Numbered from the stretch's first letter, positions 33,509-43,155 are shown. The stretch: 64,000 bases of DNA from Candidatus Zixiibacteriota bacterium (GCA_035574315.1 DATLYW010000052.1:1-64000), one strand, 5' to 3'. Notes: generated from the letters alone by a model not told the origin. Program-made: numbers and translations.

Positions 33509-35554
33509 ATGCGCGAGTCAGTCGACGAGCTGTGCGTCAACGCGATACGGATGCTTTGCGTGGACGCCGTGGAAAAGGCGAGATCCGGCCACCCTGGCGC
33601 GCCGATGGGGCTTGCGGCCGCCGCGTATGTGCTGTGGACTCGCTTCCTCAAGCACAACCCGAAAAATCCCGCGTGGCCGGACCGCGACCGCTTCGTGCTT
33701 TCCGCCGGCCACGCCTCCATGTTGCTCTACAGCATGCTCCATCTCACCGGGTACGATCTCTCGCTCGACGACATCAAGCAGTTCCGCCAGTGGGAGAGCA
33801 AAACGCCCGGCCATCCCGAGCGCGAAGCCACTCCCGGCGTCGAGACCACGACCGGCCCGCTCGGGCAGGGGTTCGGCAACGGGGTCGGCATGGCGATTGC
33901 CGAAGCGTTCCTGGCCGCGCGCTACAACCGGCCGGGACACGAGGTGATCAATCATTTCACCTACGCTATCGTCAGCGACGGCGATCTGATGGAAGGCGTG
34001 GCCGCGGAGGCGGCGAGCCTCGCCGGCCACTTGAAGCTCGGCAAGCTCATCTACATCTACGACGACAACCGGGTGTCGCTGGCGGCCTCGACGGATCTCA
34101 CCTTCACCGAGGACTGCGCGAAGCGATTCGAGGCCTACGGCTGGCACACCCGGACGGTCGACGACGGCAACGATCTGGAGGCGATCGATCGGGCGCTGCG
34201 GGAGGCGCGCGCGGAAACCTCGCGCCCGTCGCTGATCCTGCTGCGCACGCACATCGGCTACGGCTCGCCCGGCAAGCAGGACAGCTTCGAGGCGCACGGC
34301 GCTCCTCTCGGGGAAAAGGAGACCAGGCTCACCAAGGAAAGGCTCGGCTGGCCGCTCGAACCCGCCTTTCATCTCCCGGCGGAGGCGCTGGCGCGCTTTC
34401 GCGAGGCGGTTCCGCGCGGGCAGCGGGCGGAGGAGGAATGGCGCGGGCGGTTTTCGGACTACGCCAGGAGTTTCCCCGATCTCGCGGTCGAGCTGGAGCG
34501 CGCGCTTCGCGGCGAGTTGCCGCCGGGCTGGGACGTGGCGATTCCCGCCTTTCCGCCGGACCCCAAGGGGCTGGCGACCCGCGCTGCTTCGGGGAAGGTC
34601 TTGAACGCCGTCGCGCCGAGGATTCCGACGCTGATCGGCGGTTCAGCGGATCTCAACCCGTCGACCTTCACCGCGATGCAGAACCTCGGAGATTTCCAGA
34701 GCCCGGCTCGGGTTTTCACCGACGGCCAGGGGGCGGCCGGCGGGGGCTGGAGCTACGCGGGGCGGAACATTCACTTCGGCGTGCGCGAGCACGCCATGGG
34801 AGCGTCTCTCAACGGGATGGCGGCTCACGGCGGCATCATCCCGTTCGGCTCGACCTTCCTGATCTTTTCCGATTACCTGAGACCGTCGATTCGTCTCGCG
34901 GCGCTGATGGGGCTCGGAGTGATTTACGTTTTCACGCACGACAGCATCGGGGTCGGCGAAGACGGGCCGACGCACCAGCCGGTCGAGCAACTGGCGGCGT
35001 TGCGCGCAATTCCCCGCCTGGTGGTGATCCGGCCGTGCGACGCGAACGAGACGGCCGCGGCCTGGCGGGTCGCGATCGAAACCCGCGACCGGCCGGTCGC
35101 CCTGGTGCTGTCCCGGCAGAACGTACCGACGCTCGACCGTACGGGCCTGGCGCCGGCCGAAGAGCTCCGCCGCGGAGCCTACGTGATCGCCGAAGCGCCG
35201 GGAGGCAACCCCGACTTGCTTTTGATCGGCACCGGTTCGGAGGTCGCGCTCGCCCTGCAGGCGAGGTCGAAGCTTGCCGAGCGCGGCGTCCGCACGCGGG
35301 TCGTCTCGATGCCGAGCTGGGAGCTGTTCGACGAGCAGCCGCAAGACTACCGCAACGCCGTGTTTCCGCCGGCGCTGCGCGCGCGCCTGGCGGTCGAGGC
35401 CGGCCTCCCTATGGGCTGGCATCGCTACGTCGGGGACCGCGGCGACGTGCTCGGCGTGGAGCGCTTCGGGGTATCCGCTCCCGGCCAGATCGTGATGGAG
35501 AAGTTCGGTTTCACCGTCGAGCGGGTCGTCGAGCGGGCGCTGGCGCTGCTGTGA
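33509..35554 (+). CDS. tkt: transketolase
   Basis: This 681-residue ThDP enzyme transfers two-carbon ketol units between sugar phosphates in the non-oxidative pentose phosphate pathway. The pyrimidine domain opens with KARSGHPGAPMG and the ThDP diphosphate site is VSDGDLMEGVAAEAASLAGH. The central pyrimidine-binding region has FGVREHAMGA, and DSIGVGEDGPTHQPVE is the conserved DxxxxGEDGPTHQP loop. Length is normal. The start at 33509 follows AAGGAG; an extension to 33410 is not conserved. It is the first gene of a co-directional pentose phosphate set. Confidence 0.95.
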   Translation: MRESVDELCVNAIRMLCVDAVEKARSGHPGAPMGLAAAAYVLWTRFLKHNPKNPAWPDRDRFVLSAGHASMLLYSMLHLTGYDLSLDDIKQFRQWESKTPGHPEREATPGVETTTGPLGQGFGNGVGMAIAEAFLAARYNRPGHEVINHFTYAIVSDGDLMEGVAAEAASLAGHLKLGKLIYIYDDNRVSLAASTDLTFTEDCAKRFEAYGWHTRTVDDGNDLEAIDRALREARAETSRPSLILLRTHIGYGSPGKQDSFEAHGAPLGEKETRLTKERLGWPLEPAFHLPAEALARFREAVPRGQRAEEEWRGRFSDYARSFPDLAVELERALRGELPPGWDVAIPAFPPDPKGLATRAASGKVLNAVAPRIPTLIGGSADLNPSTFTAMQNLGDFQSPARVFTDGQGAAGGGWSYAGRNIHFGVREHAMGASLNGMAAHGGIIPFGSTFLIFSDYLRPSIRLAALMGLGVIYVFTHDSIGVGEDGPTHQPVEQLAALRAIPRLVVIRPCDANETAAAWRVAIETRDRPVALVLSRQNVPTLDRTGLAPAEELRRGAYVIAEAPGGNPDLLLIGTGSEVALALQARSKLAERGVRTRVVSMPSWELFDEQPQDYRNAVFPPALRARLAVEAGLPMGWHRYVGDRGDVLGVERFGVSAPGQIVMEKFGFTVERVVERALALL

Positions 35555-35620
35555 AGCGGCTCGAAAAGTCGCCGGAGGGCGGGCGGTGACAAAGGCGCTT
35601 GTAGCGGCCGGATGTCGAAG

Positions 35621-35640
35621 CCGGGGAATTCGATTCCCGG
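35621..35640 (+). other. hairpin between tkt and rpiB
   Basis: CCGGGGA (35621-35627) pairs with TTCCCGG (35634-35640), with one wobble, around a six-base loop. No T tract follows. It may tune expression between the two genes, but there is nothing else to support a function. Confidence 0.3.
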
Positions 35641-35677
35641 GTGACGGACGCCCCCGGGCCGGGCGCGAGGTTCATCG

Positions 35678-36151
35678 ATGCGCGTAGCCATCGCCGCGGA
35701 TCATGCCGGGTTCGATCTGAAACAGGTCATCCGGGACTACCTGCGCCACCGGGGCCACGAGGTGATCGATCTCGGAACCGGGAACGACGATCCGGTCGAC
35801 TATCCCGATTTCGCCGAAGCCGTCGCGAAGGCGATTCTGCGCGGCGAGGCGGACCGCGGCGTGCTCATCTGCGGGAGCGGCGTCGGAGCCTCGGTCGCGG
35901 CGAACAAGATCCCGGGCATTCGCGCCGGCCTCTGCCACAATACGTATGCGGCGCGCCAGGGGGTGGAGCACGACGACATGAACGTGCTGGTCCTCGGGGC
36001 TCGCGTCATCGGCGTCGAGCTGGCACGCGAGCTGGTCGACCAGTTTCTCAGCGCGAAATTCTGCGGTGAAGAGCGCCACAGGCGGCGCATCGAGAAAATC
36101 AAGGATCTGGAAAGGCGCTACGGCGGATCGAAGCCGGGGGAGAGAGCATGA
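35678..36151 (+). CDS. rpiB: ribose-5-phosphate isomerase B
   Basis: This 157-residue RpiB/LacAB-family isomerase interconverts ribose 5-phosphate and ribulose 5-phosphate. It begins MRVAIAADHAGFDLKQ and carries LICGSGVGASVAANK, with the catalytic Cys followed by the phosphate-binding loop, GIRAGLCHNTYAARQ and VEHDDMNVLVLG. All features are standard. It overlaps the start of the Tal-Pgi fusion by four bases (ATGA), so the two are translationally coupled. Confidence 0.95.
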   Translation: MRVAIAADHAGFDLKQVIRDYLRHRGHEVIDLGTGNDDPVDYPDFAEAVAKAILRGEADRGVLICGSGVGASVAANKIPGIRAGLCHNTYAARQGVEHDDMNVLVLGARVIGVELARELVDQFLSAKFCGEERHRRRIEKIKDLERRYGGSKPGERA

Positions 36152-38907
36152 ACCCGTTGAAGCAGCTGCTCGCTCAGGGCCAGTCCGTGTGGCTGGACTA
36201 CATCGATCGTAAGCTCGTCCGCACCGGACAGCTCAAGGAGATGGTGGAGGAGAACGGGATTCGCGGCCTGACCAGCAACCCGACCATTTTCGAGAAGGCG
36301 ATCACCGGCGGGCACGATTACGACGAAAGCCTGCGCGAGCTGTTGAAGGCCGACCCCAACGTTCCGGCAAGCCAGCTCTACGAGCTGATGGCGATCGAGG
36401 ATATCCGCATGGCCGCCGACGCGCTGCGTTCGGTCTACGACGAGAGTGACGGGGGCGACGGCTACGTGAGCCTCGAGGTCTCGCCGCATCTCGCGCACGA
36501 CACCGCCGCCACGATCGCCGAGGCGAGGCGCTTGAAAGCGGCCGTCGGCCGACCCAATGTCATGATCAAGGTGCCGGCGACGCCGGAGGGAATTCCCGCG
36601 ATCGAGGAGCTGATCGCCGAAGGGGTCAACGTCAACGTCACCTTGATGTTCTCGATGAGGCATTACGAGGCGGTGGCGCGCGCCTATATCAAGGGACTGG
36701 AGCGTTGCGTCGCTCCTTCGAGGGTCGCCTCGGTAGCTTCGTTTTTCGTCAGCCGCGTCGATACGATGGTGGACCGGGCGCTGGAGAGTCTCGGCACCGA
36801 TCCGGCGAAGGCGCTGCGCGGCAAGATCGCCATCGCGAACTCCAAGATCGTCTATCACCGCTTTCGCGAGATCTTCCACGGCGAGGGGTTCGTCGCTCTG
36901 CGCCGGCGCGGGGCGCGCGTGCAGCGGCCGCTCTGGGCGAGCACGAGCACCAAGAATCCCGCGTACTCCGACGTCCTCTACGTCGAAAACCTGATCGGTC
37001 CCGATACCGTCAACACGATGCCGCTGGAGACGCTGCGCGCCTTCAAGGATCACGGCCGCGTGGAGGGCGAGACCGTGACGGACAGCCTGGACGAAGCGGC
37101 GGCGGCGCTCAGGCGGCTCGCGGCTCTGGGCATCGATCTCAACGCCATCGCCGAGAGGCTGCAGCACGACGGCGTGGCCGCCTTTGCCGCCTCGTTCGAT
37201 CAGATGACGGCGGCGCTGGACCGCAAGCGCCAAACGATGATCGGCAACGAGGCCGAGCGCCAGGAGCTTCACCTCGGCGCCTACCGGGTCGCGGTCACGC
37301 GGCGGATCAGGGATTGGGAGCGCCGGCAATTCGCCAGGAGGCTCTGGAGCAAGGATCCCACACTCTGGTCGGAGGAGCCGCAACCGGAGCTCGCCGATCG
37401 ACTGGGCTGGCTCGACCTGCCTCGGACAATGGCCCGGCGGGTTGCCGAGCTGGAAGCGTTCGCGGCCGGCGTGAAGGACGAGGGCGTCCGCGACGTCGTC
37501 CTGCTGGGAATGGGGGGCTCCAGTCTCGCGCCCGAAGTGTTTCGAAGGACGTTCGGCAGCCGGTCGGGATATCCCCAGCTCACCGTGCTCGACAGCACGC
37601 ATCCGCGGGCGGTAAGAGCCGTGGAAGCGAAGATCGATCCCGGCCGCACGCTCTTCCTCGTGTCGAGCAAGTCCGGCACGACCACGGAAACGGAGTCGTT
37701 GTTTTTTTATTTCTGGAACGTCGCGAAGCAGGCGCAGGCCGGTCCCGGCAGATGCTTCGTTGCCATCACCGATCCCGGGACGCCGCTCGAAGCGCTCGCC
37801 CGGGAGCGCGGTTTCCGGGCGGTTTTCGCCGCGCCCCCGGACGTCGGGGGACGCTATTCGGCGCTCTCGGAGTTCGGGCTGGTCCCGGCGGCGCTCATCG
37901 GGGTGGATGCGGGAGAGCTGCTCCGCCGGGCGCAACGGATGGCCGAAGCGTGCGGCGCCGCCGTGATCGAGCCGGAAAACCCGGGGCTGCTGCTCGGCGC
38001 GGCTCTGGGCGAGCTGGCTCTGGCCCGGCGCGACAAGGCGACCTTCATCGCGTCGCCGTCGGTCGCCGCATTTCCCGTCTGGGTCGAGCAATTGATCGCC
38101 GAGAGCACGGGGAAGGACCGTAAGGGAATCATCCCGGTGGTCGACGAGCCCGCCGACTCCCCCACCGGATACGGCGATGACCGCCTGTTCATTTACCTGC
38201 GCTGCGAAGGCGACGAGAACCACGAGACCGACCGCCGCGTGGCCGCGCTCGAGGCCAACGGCCATCCGGTGGTCCGGATCGACGTGGCCGACAAGAGCGA
38301 CCTCGGACAGGAATTCTTCCGCTGGGAGGTCGCCGTCGCCTCGGCCGGAGCAGTGCTCGGCGTCCATCCCTTCAACCAGCCCGATGTGCAGCTCGCCAAG
38401 GATCTGGCCAAAAAGGCCATCGGTCAGGCGACGGAGAAAAAGGGCCGCGGCGGTGCCGGAGACGCGGTTTCGGCCCACGATCCCGCAGCGCTGCGCGCCG
38501 CGCTTCATGCCTGGATGGAAAAAAAGAAGGCGCGCGACTACGTGGCTCTTCAGGCCTATCTCGAGCCGGACCCGCAGCACGACGCGGCGCTTCAGGCGAT
38601 CCGCCGGGCGTTGCGGGAGCGTTTGGGTCTCGCTACGACGTCGGGGTATGGGCCGCGCTTCCTCCATTCGACGGGCCAGCTCCACAAGGGAGGCCCGAAC
38701 TCCGCGCTCGTGCTGCAGATCATCGACGAGCCGGCGGACGACCTGCCGATCCCCGAGACCGGCTACAGCTTCGGCCGGCTGATCCGGGCCCAGGCAGCGG
38801 GTGACTTCAGCGCGCTCAAGCAGCGCCGCCGCCGGGTGCTGCGTGTGAATCTCGGTGCCGATGCCCGCGGCGGGCTGAGAAGGCTCGCAGAGGCGCTGAC
38901 GTCGTAG
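36148..38907 (+). CDS. tal-pgi: bifunctional transaldolase / glucose-6-phosphate isomerase
   Basis: This 919-residue fusion has a transaldolase domain over residues 1-365 and a phosphoglucose isomerase domain over about 390-919. The transaldolase part has NGIRGLTSNPTIFEKAI and the Schiff-base Lys141 in VMIKVPATPEGIP. The isomerase part has LLGMGGSSLAPEVF and the sugar-phosphate loop SSKSGTTTETES. The fusion is known in several bacteria and joins the non-oxidative pentose phosphate pathway to glycolysis or gluconeogenesis. It lies between rpiB (four-base overlap) and gnd. Confidence 0.95.
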   Translation: MNPLKQLLAQGQSVWLDYIDRKLVRTGQLKEMVEENGIRGLTSNPTIFEKAITGGHDYDESLRELLKADPNVPASQLYELMAIEDIRMAADALRSVYDESDGGDGYVSLEVSPHLAHDTAATIAEARRLKAAVGRPNVMIKVPATPEGIPAIEELIAEGVNVNVTLMFSMRHYEAVARAYIKGLERCVAPSRVASVASFFVSRVDTMVDRALESLGTDPAKALRGKIAIANSKIVYHRFREIFHGEGFVALRRRGARVQRPLWASTSTKNPAYSDVLYVENLIGPDTVNTMPLETLRAFKDHGRVEGETVTDSLDEAAAALRRLAALGIDLNAIAERLQHDGVAAFAASFDQMTAALDRKRQTMIGNEAERQELHLGAYRVAVTRRIRDWERRQFARRLWSKDPTLWSEEPQPELADRLGWLDLPRTMARRVAELEAFAAGVKDEGVRDVVLLGMGGSSLAPEVFRRTFGSRSGYPQLTVLDSTHPRAVRAVEAKIDPGRTLFLVSSKSGTTTETESLFFYFWNVAKQAQAGPGRCFVAITDPGTPLEALARERGFRAVFAAPPDVGGRYSALSEFGLVPAALIGVDAGELLRRAQRMAEACGAAVIEPENPGLLLGAALGELALARRDKATFIASPSVAAFPVWVEQLIAESTGKDRKGIIPVVDEPADSPTGYGDDRLFIYLRCEGDENHETDRRVAALEANGHPVVRIDVADKSDLGQEFFRWEVAVASAGAVLGVHPFNQPDVQLAKDLAKKAIGQATEKKGRGGAGDAVSAHDPAALRAALHAWMEKKKARDYVALQAYLEPDPQHDAALQAIRRALRERLGLATTSGYGPRFLHSTGQLHKGGPNSALVLQIIDEPADDLPIPETGYSFGRLIRAQAAGDFSALKQRRRRVLRVNLGADARGGLRRLAEALTS

Positions 38908-38929
38908 CAGTGCGGTCAGGAGGTCCGCC

Positions 38930-39826
38930 ATGGAGCTCGGGATGATCGGATTGGGCCGCATGGGAGCCAACATGACCGAGCGACTGGCGCGGGGCGGCCA
39001 CCGGGTCGTCGGGTACGACCGAAGCCCCGAGGCCATTCAGCGGGTCGTCGAGAAAGGCGGCGTGGGGGCACGATCACTCGCCGACCTGATCAGGCAGCTC
39101 GCGGCGCCGCGCGCGGTCTGGATGATGGTTCCCGCGGGTGACCCGGTCGACGCTACGATCGAGCAGCTCCTGCCCCACCTGACGGGCGGCGACATTCTCG
39201 TCGACGGCGGCAACTCGAACTACAAGGATTCGATCCGCCGCGCCGAGCGGCTGAAATCGCGGGGAATCTACTTCGTCGACGCGGGAACCAGCGGCGGTAT
39301 CCGGGGGCTCGAAGCCGGTTACTGCATGATGGTCGGCGGCGACGCGGACGCGGTGGCGTGCCTGGAGCCGGCGCTTCGGACGCTTGCGCCGCCGGAAGGA
39401 TGGGCCCACGTCGGCCCGCATGGAGCCGGTCATTTCGCCAAGATGGTCCACAACGGGATCGAGTACGGGCTGCTCCAGGCCTACGGAGAAGGCTTCGAGC
39501 TGCTCAAGAGCGCGCCGTTCGCCTTCGATCTGCAGAAAATGGCGCGTCTCTGGAATCATGGCGGAGTGGTCCGCTCGTGGCTCCTCGAGCTGGCCGAGGA
39601 AGCGTTCAAGAAGGACCCGGAGCTCGCTTCGGTCCGCGGCTACGTCGAGGACACGGGCGAGGGTCGCTGGGCCGTGATCGAAGCGATCGAGAGAAACGTC
39701 CCGGCCACTGCGCTGGCGCATTCGCTCTTCGCCCGTTTCGCCTCGCGGCAGGACGAATCGTTCGCGGCCAGGGTGATTGCCGCGCTGCGGCGCGAATTCG
39801 GCGGCCATCCTGTAAAGACCACGTAG
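38930..39826 (+). CDS. gnd: 6-phosphogluconate dehydrogenase, short decarboxylating form
   Basis: This 298-residue enzyme oxidatively decarboxylates 6-phosphogluconate to ribulose 5-phosphate. The N-terminal Rossmann motif is MIGLGRMGANM, followed by a coenzyme strand ending VVGYDRSPEA. Substrate residues appear in TSGGIRGLEAGY and FAKMVHNGIEYGLLQAYGEG. It is the short form, lacking the long C-terminal part of the E. coli enzyme. An Asp at the end of the second strand (YDRS), rather than the NRT of NADP enzymes, hints at NAD+ use. The next gene, zwf, starts six bases after the stop. Confidence 0.94.
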   Translation: MELGMIGLGRMGANMTERLARGGHRVVGYDRSPEAIQRVVEKGGVGARSLADLIRQLAAPRAVWMMVPAGDPVDATIEQLLPHLTGGDILVDGGNSNYKDSIRRAERLKSRGIYFVDAGTSGGIRGLEAGYCMMVGGDADAVACLEPALRTLAPPEGWAHVGPHGAGHFAKMVHNGIEYGLLQAYGEGFELLKSAPFAFDLQKMARLWNHGGVVRSWLLELAEEAFKKDPELASVRGYVEDTGEGRWAVIEAIERNVPATALAHSLFARFASRQDESFAARVIAALRREFGGHPVKTT

Positions 39827-39831
39827 CGCCC

Positions 39832-41376
39832 ATGGTCAGCGACCCCCACGCCTACGCCGGAAGCGCCTTCGGCCAGGGGAAGCGACCGCACGCGGCGCTC
39901 GTCGTCATCTTCGGCGCCTCGGGCGATCTCGCGCAGCGCAAGCTGGTGCCGGCGCTCTACAATCTCTCACTGGAGCGGCGACTCCCTGAACGGTTCGCCG
40001 TAGTGGGCTATGGTCGAAGCCCGCTCGCCGATCAGGACTTTCGCCAGAAGATGCGGGCGGCGGTCGAACGGTTCTCGCGCAACGGGCTGGGAGACGAGAA
40101 CTCCTGGCACCGCTTTGCGGCCAACGTCTATTACGTCAGAGGCGGTTACGAGGAGTTCGACGGATACCGGCGTCTTGCCGAGCTCGTCGCCGGCTTCGAC
40201 CGCGGCAGCCGGCTTCTCCCGGTCCGGGTGTTGTATCTGGCCACGCCGCCGGAGGTCTATGGAACCGTTCTCGAGCGCATGTCCGCGGCCGGGCTCGCGC
40301 CGCGCGAAAGCGACGGGAACTGCCGGAGCCGTGTGGTCGTCGAGAAGCCGTTCGGGATCGACCTCTCGAGCGCCCGCGACCTCAACCGCCGGGCGCACGA
40401 AGTGCTCGACGAACGCCAGCTTTACCGCATCGATCACTACCTCGGCAAGGAGACCGTGCAGAACATCATGGTCTTCCGCTTCGCCAACGCGGTCTTCGAG
40501 CCGATCTGGAACCGCCGCTACGTCGATCACGTGCAGATCACCGCTGCGGAAGCGGTCGGAGTCGAGAATCGCGGCGGCTATTACGATCGAGCGGGCGTGG
40601 TGAGGGACATGTTTCAAAATCACCTGCTGCAGCTGCTCTGTCTCACCGCCATGGAGCCGCCCGTAAGCTTTTCCGCCGACGCCGTGCGCGACGAGAAGGT
40701 CAAGCTGCTGCGCGCGGTTCGGCCGATCGCGCCCCGGGACGTGACGCGATGGGCCGTGCGCGGTCAATACGGACCGGGAAGCATCTCCGGGAGGGAGGTC
40801 GCGGGCTATCGCGAGGAGGCGGGAGTGGCCCGGGACTCGACGACGGAGACCTACGCGGTTCTCAAGCTGCTGGTGGACAACTGGCGCTGGGAGGGCGTGC
40901 CGTTCTATCTGCGTTCGGGCAAGCGCCTGGCCAGGCGCGTCACGGAAATCGCCATCCAGTTCAAACGGCCGCCGCTGCTGTTGTTTCGGGCCTGCGCCGT
41001 CGAGGAGGTGAGCCCCAACGTTCTGGTGCTGCGAATCCAGCCCGACGAGGGAATTTCCCTCACCTTCGAGGTCAAGCCGCCGGGACCGGACCTGTGCGTA
41101 AGGCCCCTCAGCCTCGATTTCAAATACGAGCAATCCTTCGGCAGCGCTCCGCCGGAAGCGTACGAAACGCTGCTCGAGGATTGCATCGAAGGCGATTCGA
41201 CTCTTTTTACGAGGCACGATTGGGTGGAGCTTGCCTGGTCGCTGGTGGACCCGGTCATCGAGGCCTGGCACAACGCGCCGCCGGCAAATTTTCCCAACTA
41301 CGAAGCCGGAAGCTGGGGGCCGAAGGAAGCGGATGAATTCATCGAGCGCGACGGGCGGCGCTGGCGGCGGCCGTGA
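39832..41376 (+). CDS. zwf: glucose-6-phosphate 1-dehydrogenase
   Basis: This 514-residue enzyme catalyses the first step of the oxidative pentose phosphate pathway. The coenzyme-binding motif is IFGASGDLAQRKLVPALY and the substrate-binding active-site motif is RIDHYLGKETVQNI, with the catalytic His. The C-terminal domain is normal in length. The start ATG at 39832 follows gnd by five bases and has a poor ribosome site of its own, so translation is probably coupled to gnd. A long frame starting at 39358 is mostly antisense or out-of-frame shadow of gnd and should be ignored. Confidence 0.96.
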   Translation: MVSDPHAYAGSAFGQGKRPHAALVVIFGASGDLAQRKLVPALYNLSLERRLPERFAVVGYGRSPLADQDFRQKMRAAVERFSRNGLGDENSWHRFAANVYYVRGGYEEFDGYRRLAELVAGFDRGSRLLPVRVLYLATPPEVYGTVLERMSAAGLAPRESDGNCRSRVVVEKPFGIDLSSARDLNRRAHEVLDERQLYRIDHYLGKETVQNIMVFRFANAVFEPIWNRRYVDHVQITAAEAVGVENRGGYYDRAGVVRDMFQNHLLQLLCLTAMEPPVSFSADAVRDEKVKLLRAVRPIAPRDVTRWAVRGQYGPGSISGREVAGYREEAGVARDSTTETYAVLKLLVDNWRWEGVPFYLRSGKRLARRVTEIAIQFKRPPLLLFRACAVEEVSPNVLVLRIQPDEGISLTFEVKPPGPDLCVRPLSLDFKYEQSFGSAPPEAYETLLEDCIEGDSTLFTRHDWVELAWSLVDPVIEAWHNAPPANFPNYEAGSWGPKEADEFIERDGRRWRRP

Positions 41377-41409
41377 TCAGGCCGGGCTTGGCACGGGCGC
41401 GGCCCGGGG

Positions 41410-42420
41410 ATGATCGGCGTGGCTCGGAAAAAACTCATTCTCGCGGGCGACATCGGCGGCACCAAGACCCACCTCGCGTTTTTCGCCGGGTCGAGGCGCC
41501 GGCTGCGGATCGAAGCCGAAGCGACGTTCGCGAGCGCACGTTACCCGGGTCTCGAGGCCGTCCTGCGGGAATTTCTCGCCGGCCACGACGCGGCGCTCCG
41601 GGCGGCCTGCTTCGGCGTGGCGGGTCCCGTGGTGGCGGGCACGGTGAAAACGCCCAACCTGCCATGGGTCGTCGATGCGGCGCAGATCGCGTCATTGCTC
41701 GGGCTGCGCGCGGTGACGCTACTCAACGATCTCGAGGCGGCGGCCTACGGAATTTTCACGCTCGCGCCCGAGGATCTGGCGTGCCTTAATGACCGGCCGG
41801 TGATGCGGCCGGCCAACCGGGCGCTGATCGCCGCCGGCACCGGCCTCGGCGAGGCGATCCTCTACGACGACGGCGCGGAGCTCCATCCGCTCGCGTCGGA
41901 AGGCGGGCACGCCGACTTCGCTCCGCGAAACGAAACCGAGATCGAGCTTCTGCGCTATCTCGCCGCGCGTTTCGGTCACGTGAGCTACGAGCGGGTGGTC
42001 TCCGGCCCGGGACTGTTCAACATTTATCGTTTCCTGCGCGACAGCGGTCGCTGCCCGGAGCCCGCGGAGTTCGCGGACAGGCTTGCCGCTGGAGAAGACC
42101 CCGGCGTCGCAATCACGCAAGCCGCGCTTTCGGGCGGGCCCGAGATCTGCGTCCAGGCGCTGGACCTCTTCATCTCGATCTACGGAGCGGAGGCGGGCAA
42201 TCTCGCGCTCAAGGCCAAGGCGTTCGGCGGCGTCTACGTCGGCGGGGGAATCGCCCCGAGGATCGAGCGCAGGCTGCGCGAGGGAGAGTTCGTCCGCGCC
42301 TTCGCGGACAAGGGCCGCTACCGGGAGCTGCTGGCGGCGGTCCCGATTCACGTGATCATGAACGAGCGCGCGGCGCTGCAGGGAGCGGCGTACTTCGCGG
42401 CCCGGCGTCGCGATGGCTGA
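41410..42420 (+). CDS. glk: glucokinase (Glk family)
   Basis: This 336-residue ATP-dependent glucokinase of the bacterial Glk (PF02685) type phosphorylates glucose, supplying the zwf step. The phosphate loop reads LAGDIGGTKTHLAFF, the glucose-binding region has TPNLPWVVDAAQ and LLNDLEAAAYG, and a second nucleotide region is LIAAGTGLGEAI. Standard length. It overlaps the start of pgl by eight bases. Position inside the pentose phosphate operon fits its metabolic role. Confidence 0.94.
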   Translation: MIGVARKKLILAGDIGGTKTHLAFFAGSRRRLRIEAEATFASARYPGLEAVLREFLAGHDAALRAACFGVAGPVVAGTVKTPNLPWVVDAAQIASLLGLRAVTLLNDLEAAAYGIFTLAPEDLACLNDRPVMRPANRALIAAGTGLGEAILYDDGAELHPLASEGGHADFAPRNETEIELLRYLAARFGHVSYERVVSGPGLFNIYRFLRDSGRCPEPAEFADRLAAGEDPGVAITQAALSGGPEICVQALDLFISIYGAEAGNLALKAKAFGGVYVGGGIAPRIERRLREGEFVRAFADKGRYRELLAAVPIHVIMNERAALQGAAYFAARRRDG

Positions 42421-43153
42421 GCCGGAGATCGTCGTTTGCAAGGACTCCGCCGATCTCGCCGGTCGCGCCGCGGAGCGATTCGCCGGGGCGGCGGCCGCGG
42501 CCGCAGGCCGGTTTGCGGTCGCTCTTTCCGGAGGAACGACGCCGGCGGAGTTTTATGCGCGCCTGGGGATGGAGGGGAGCGGGCGGATCGCATGGCGCTC
42601 GGTTCACCTCTTTTGGGGCGACGAGCGATGCGTCCCGCCGGACCACCCGCAAAGCAACTACCGCACGGCGCGCGAGTCGTTGATCTCGAAAATCCCCGTC
42701 CCGCCGGCGAACGTCCACCGCATGGCGGGCGAAGAGGAGCCGTCCGCAGCGGCCGCCGCATACGAGCGCGAGCTACGGGGATTTTTCCGGCCGCCGCCGG
42801 GCCAGCCGCCGCGGTTCGATCTCATCTTCCTCGGAGTGGGGGAGGATGGTCACATCGCCTCCCTCTTTCCCGGCAGTGCCGCGTTGCGCGAAGCCGAGCG
42901 CTGGGTCCTCTCCACGTTCGTGGAGAGCGCCGGCGCGCACCGGCTCACGCTCACGCTGCCCGTGATCAACGGGGCGGCGCGCGTGATCTTTCTCGTGAAG
43001 GGAGCGAGCAAGGCGGAGATCGTCGGAAGAGTGCTGGGCGCCCGCAGAGGATCGCCTGACCTTCCGGCGGCGCTGGTGCGGCCGCGCCACGGCAGCGTGA
43101 CGTGGCTCGTGACGCGGGACGCCGCCCGCAGGCTGGTCTGCGTCGGCGGGTAG
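42413..43153 (+). CDS. pgl: 6-phosphogluconolactonase
   Basis: This 246-residue DevB-type lactonase hydrolyses 6-phosphogluconolactone between the zwf and gnd steps. It has FAVALSGGTTPAEFYARL, the acidic WGDERCVPPDHPQSNYR loop, and GVGEDGHIASLFPGS with the catalytic acid and base. It is the last gene of the operon, overlapping glk by eight bases. A short GC hairpin follows the stop before the convergent binding-protein gene. Confidence 0.95.
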   Translation: MAEPEIVVCKDSADLAGRAAERFAGAAAAAAGRFAVALSGGTTPAEFYARLGMEGSGRIAWRSVHLFWGDERCVPPDHPQSNYRTARESLISKIPVPPANVHRMAGEEEPSAAAAAYERELRGFFRPPPGQPPRFDLIFLGVGEDGHIASLFPGSAALREAERWVLSTFVESAGAHRLTLTLPVINGAARVIFLVKGASKAEIVGRVLGARRGSPDLPAALVRPRHGSVTWLVTRDAARRLVCVGG

Positions 43154-43155
43154 GG

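Noticed and set aside
39358..41376. The long frame that would extend zwf upstream into gnd.
   Set aside because: Its first 158 codons are out of frame inside gnd. The zwf start at 39832 is supported by the conserved N-terminus.
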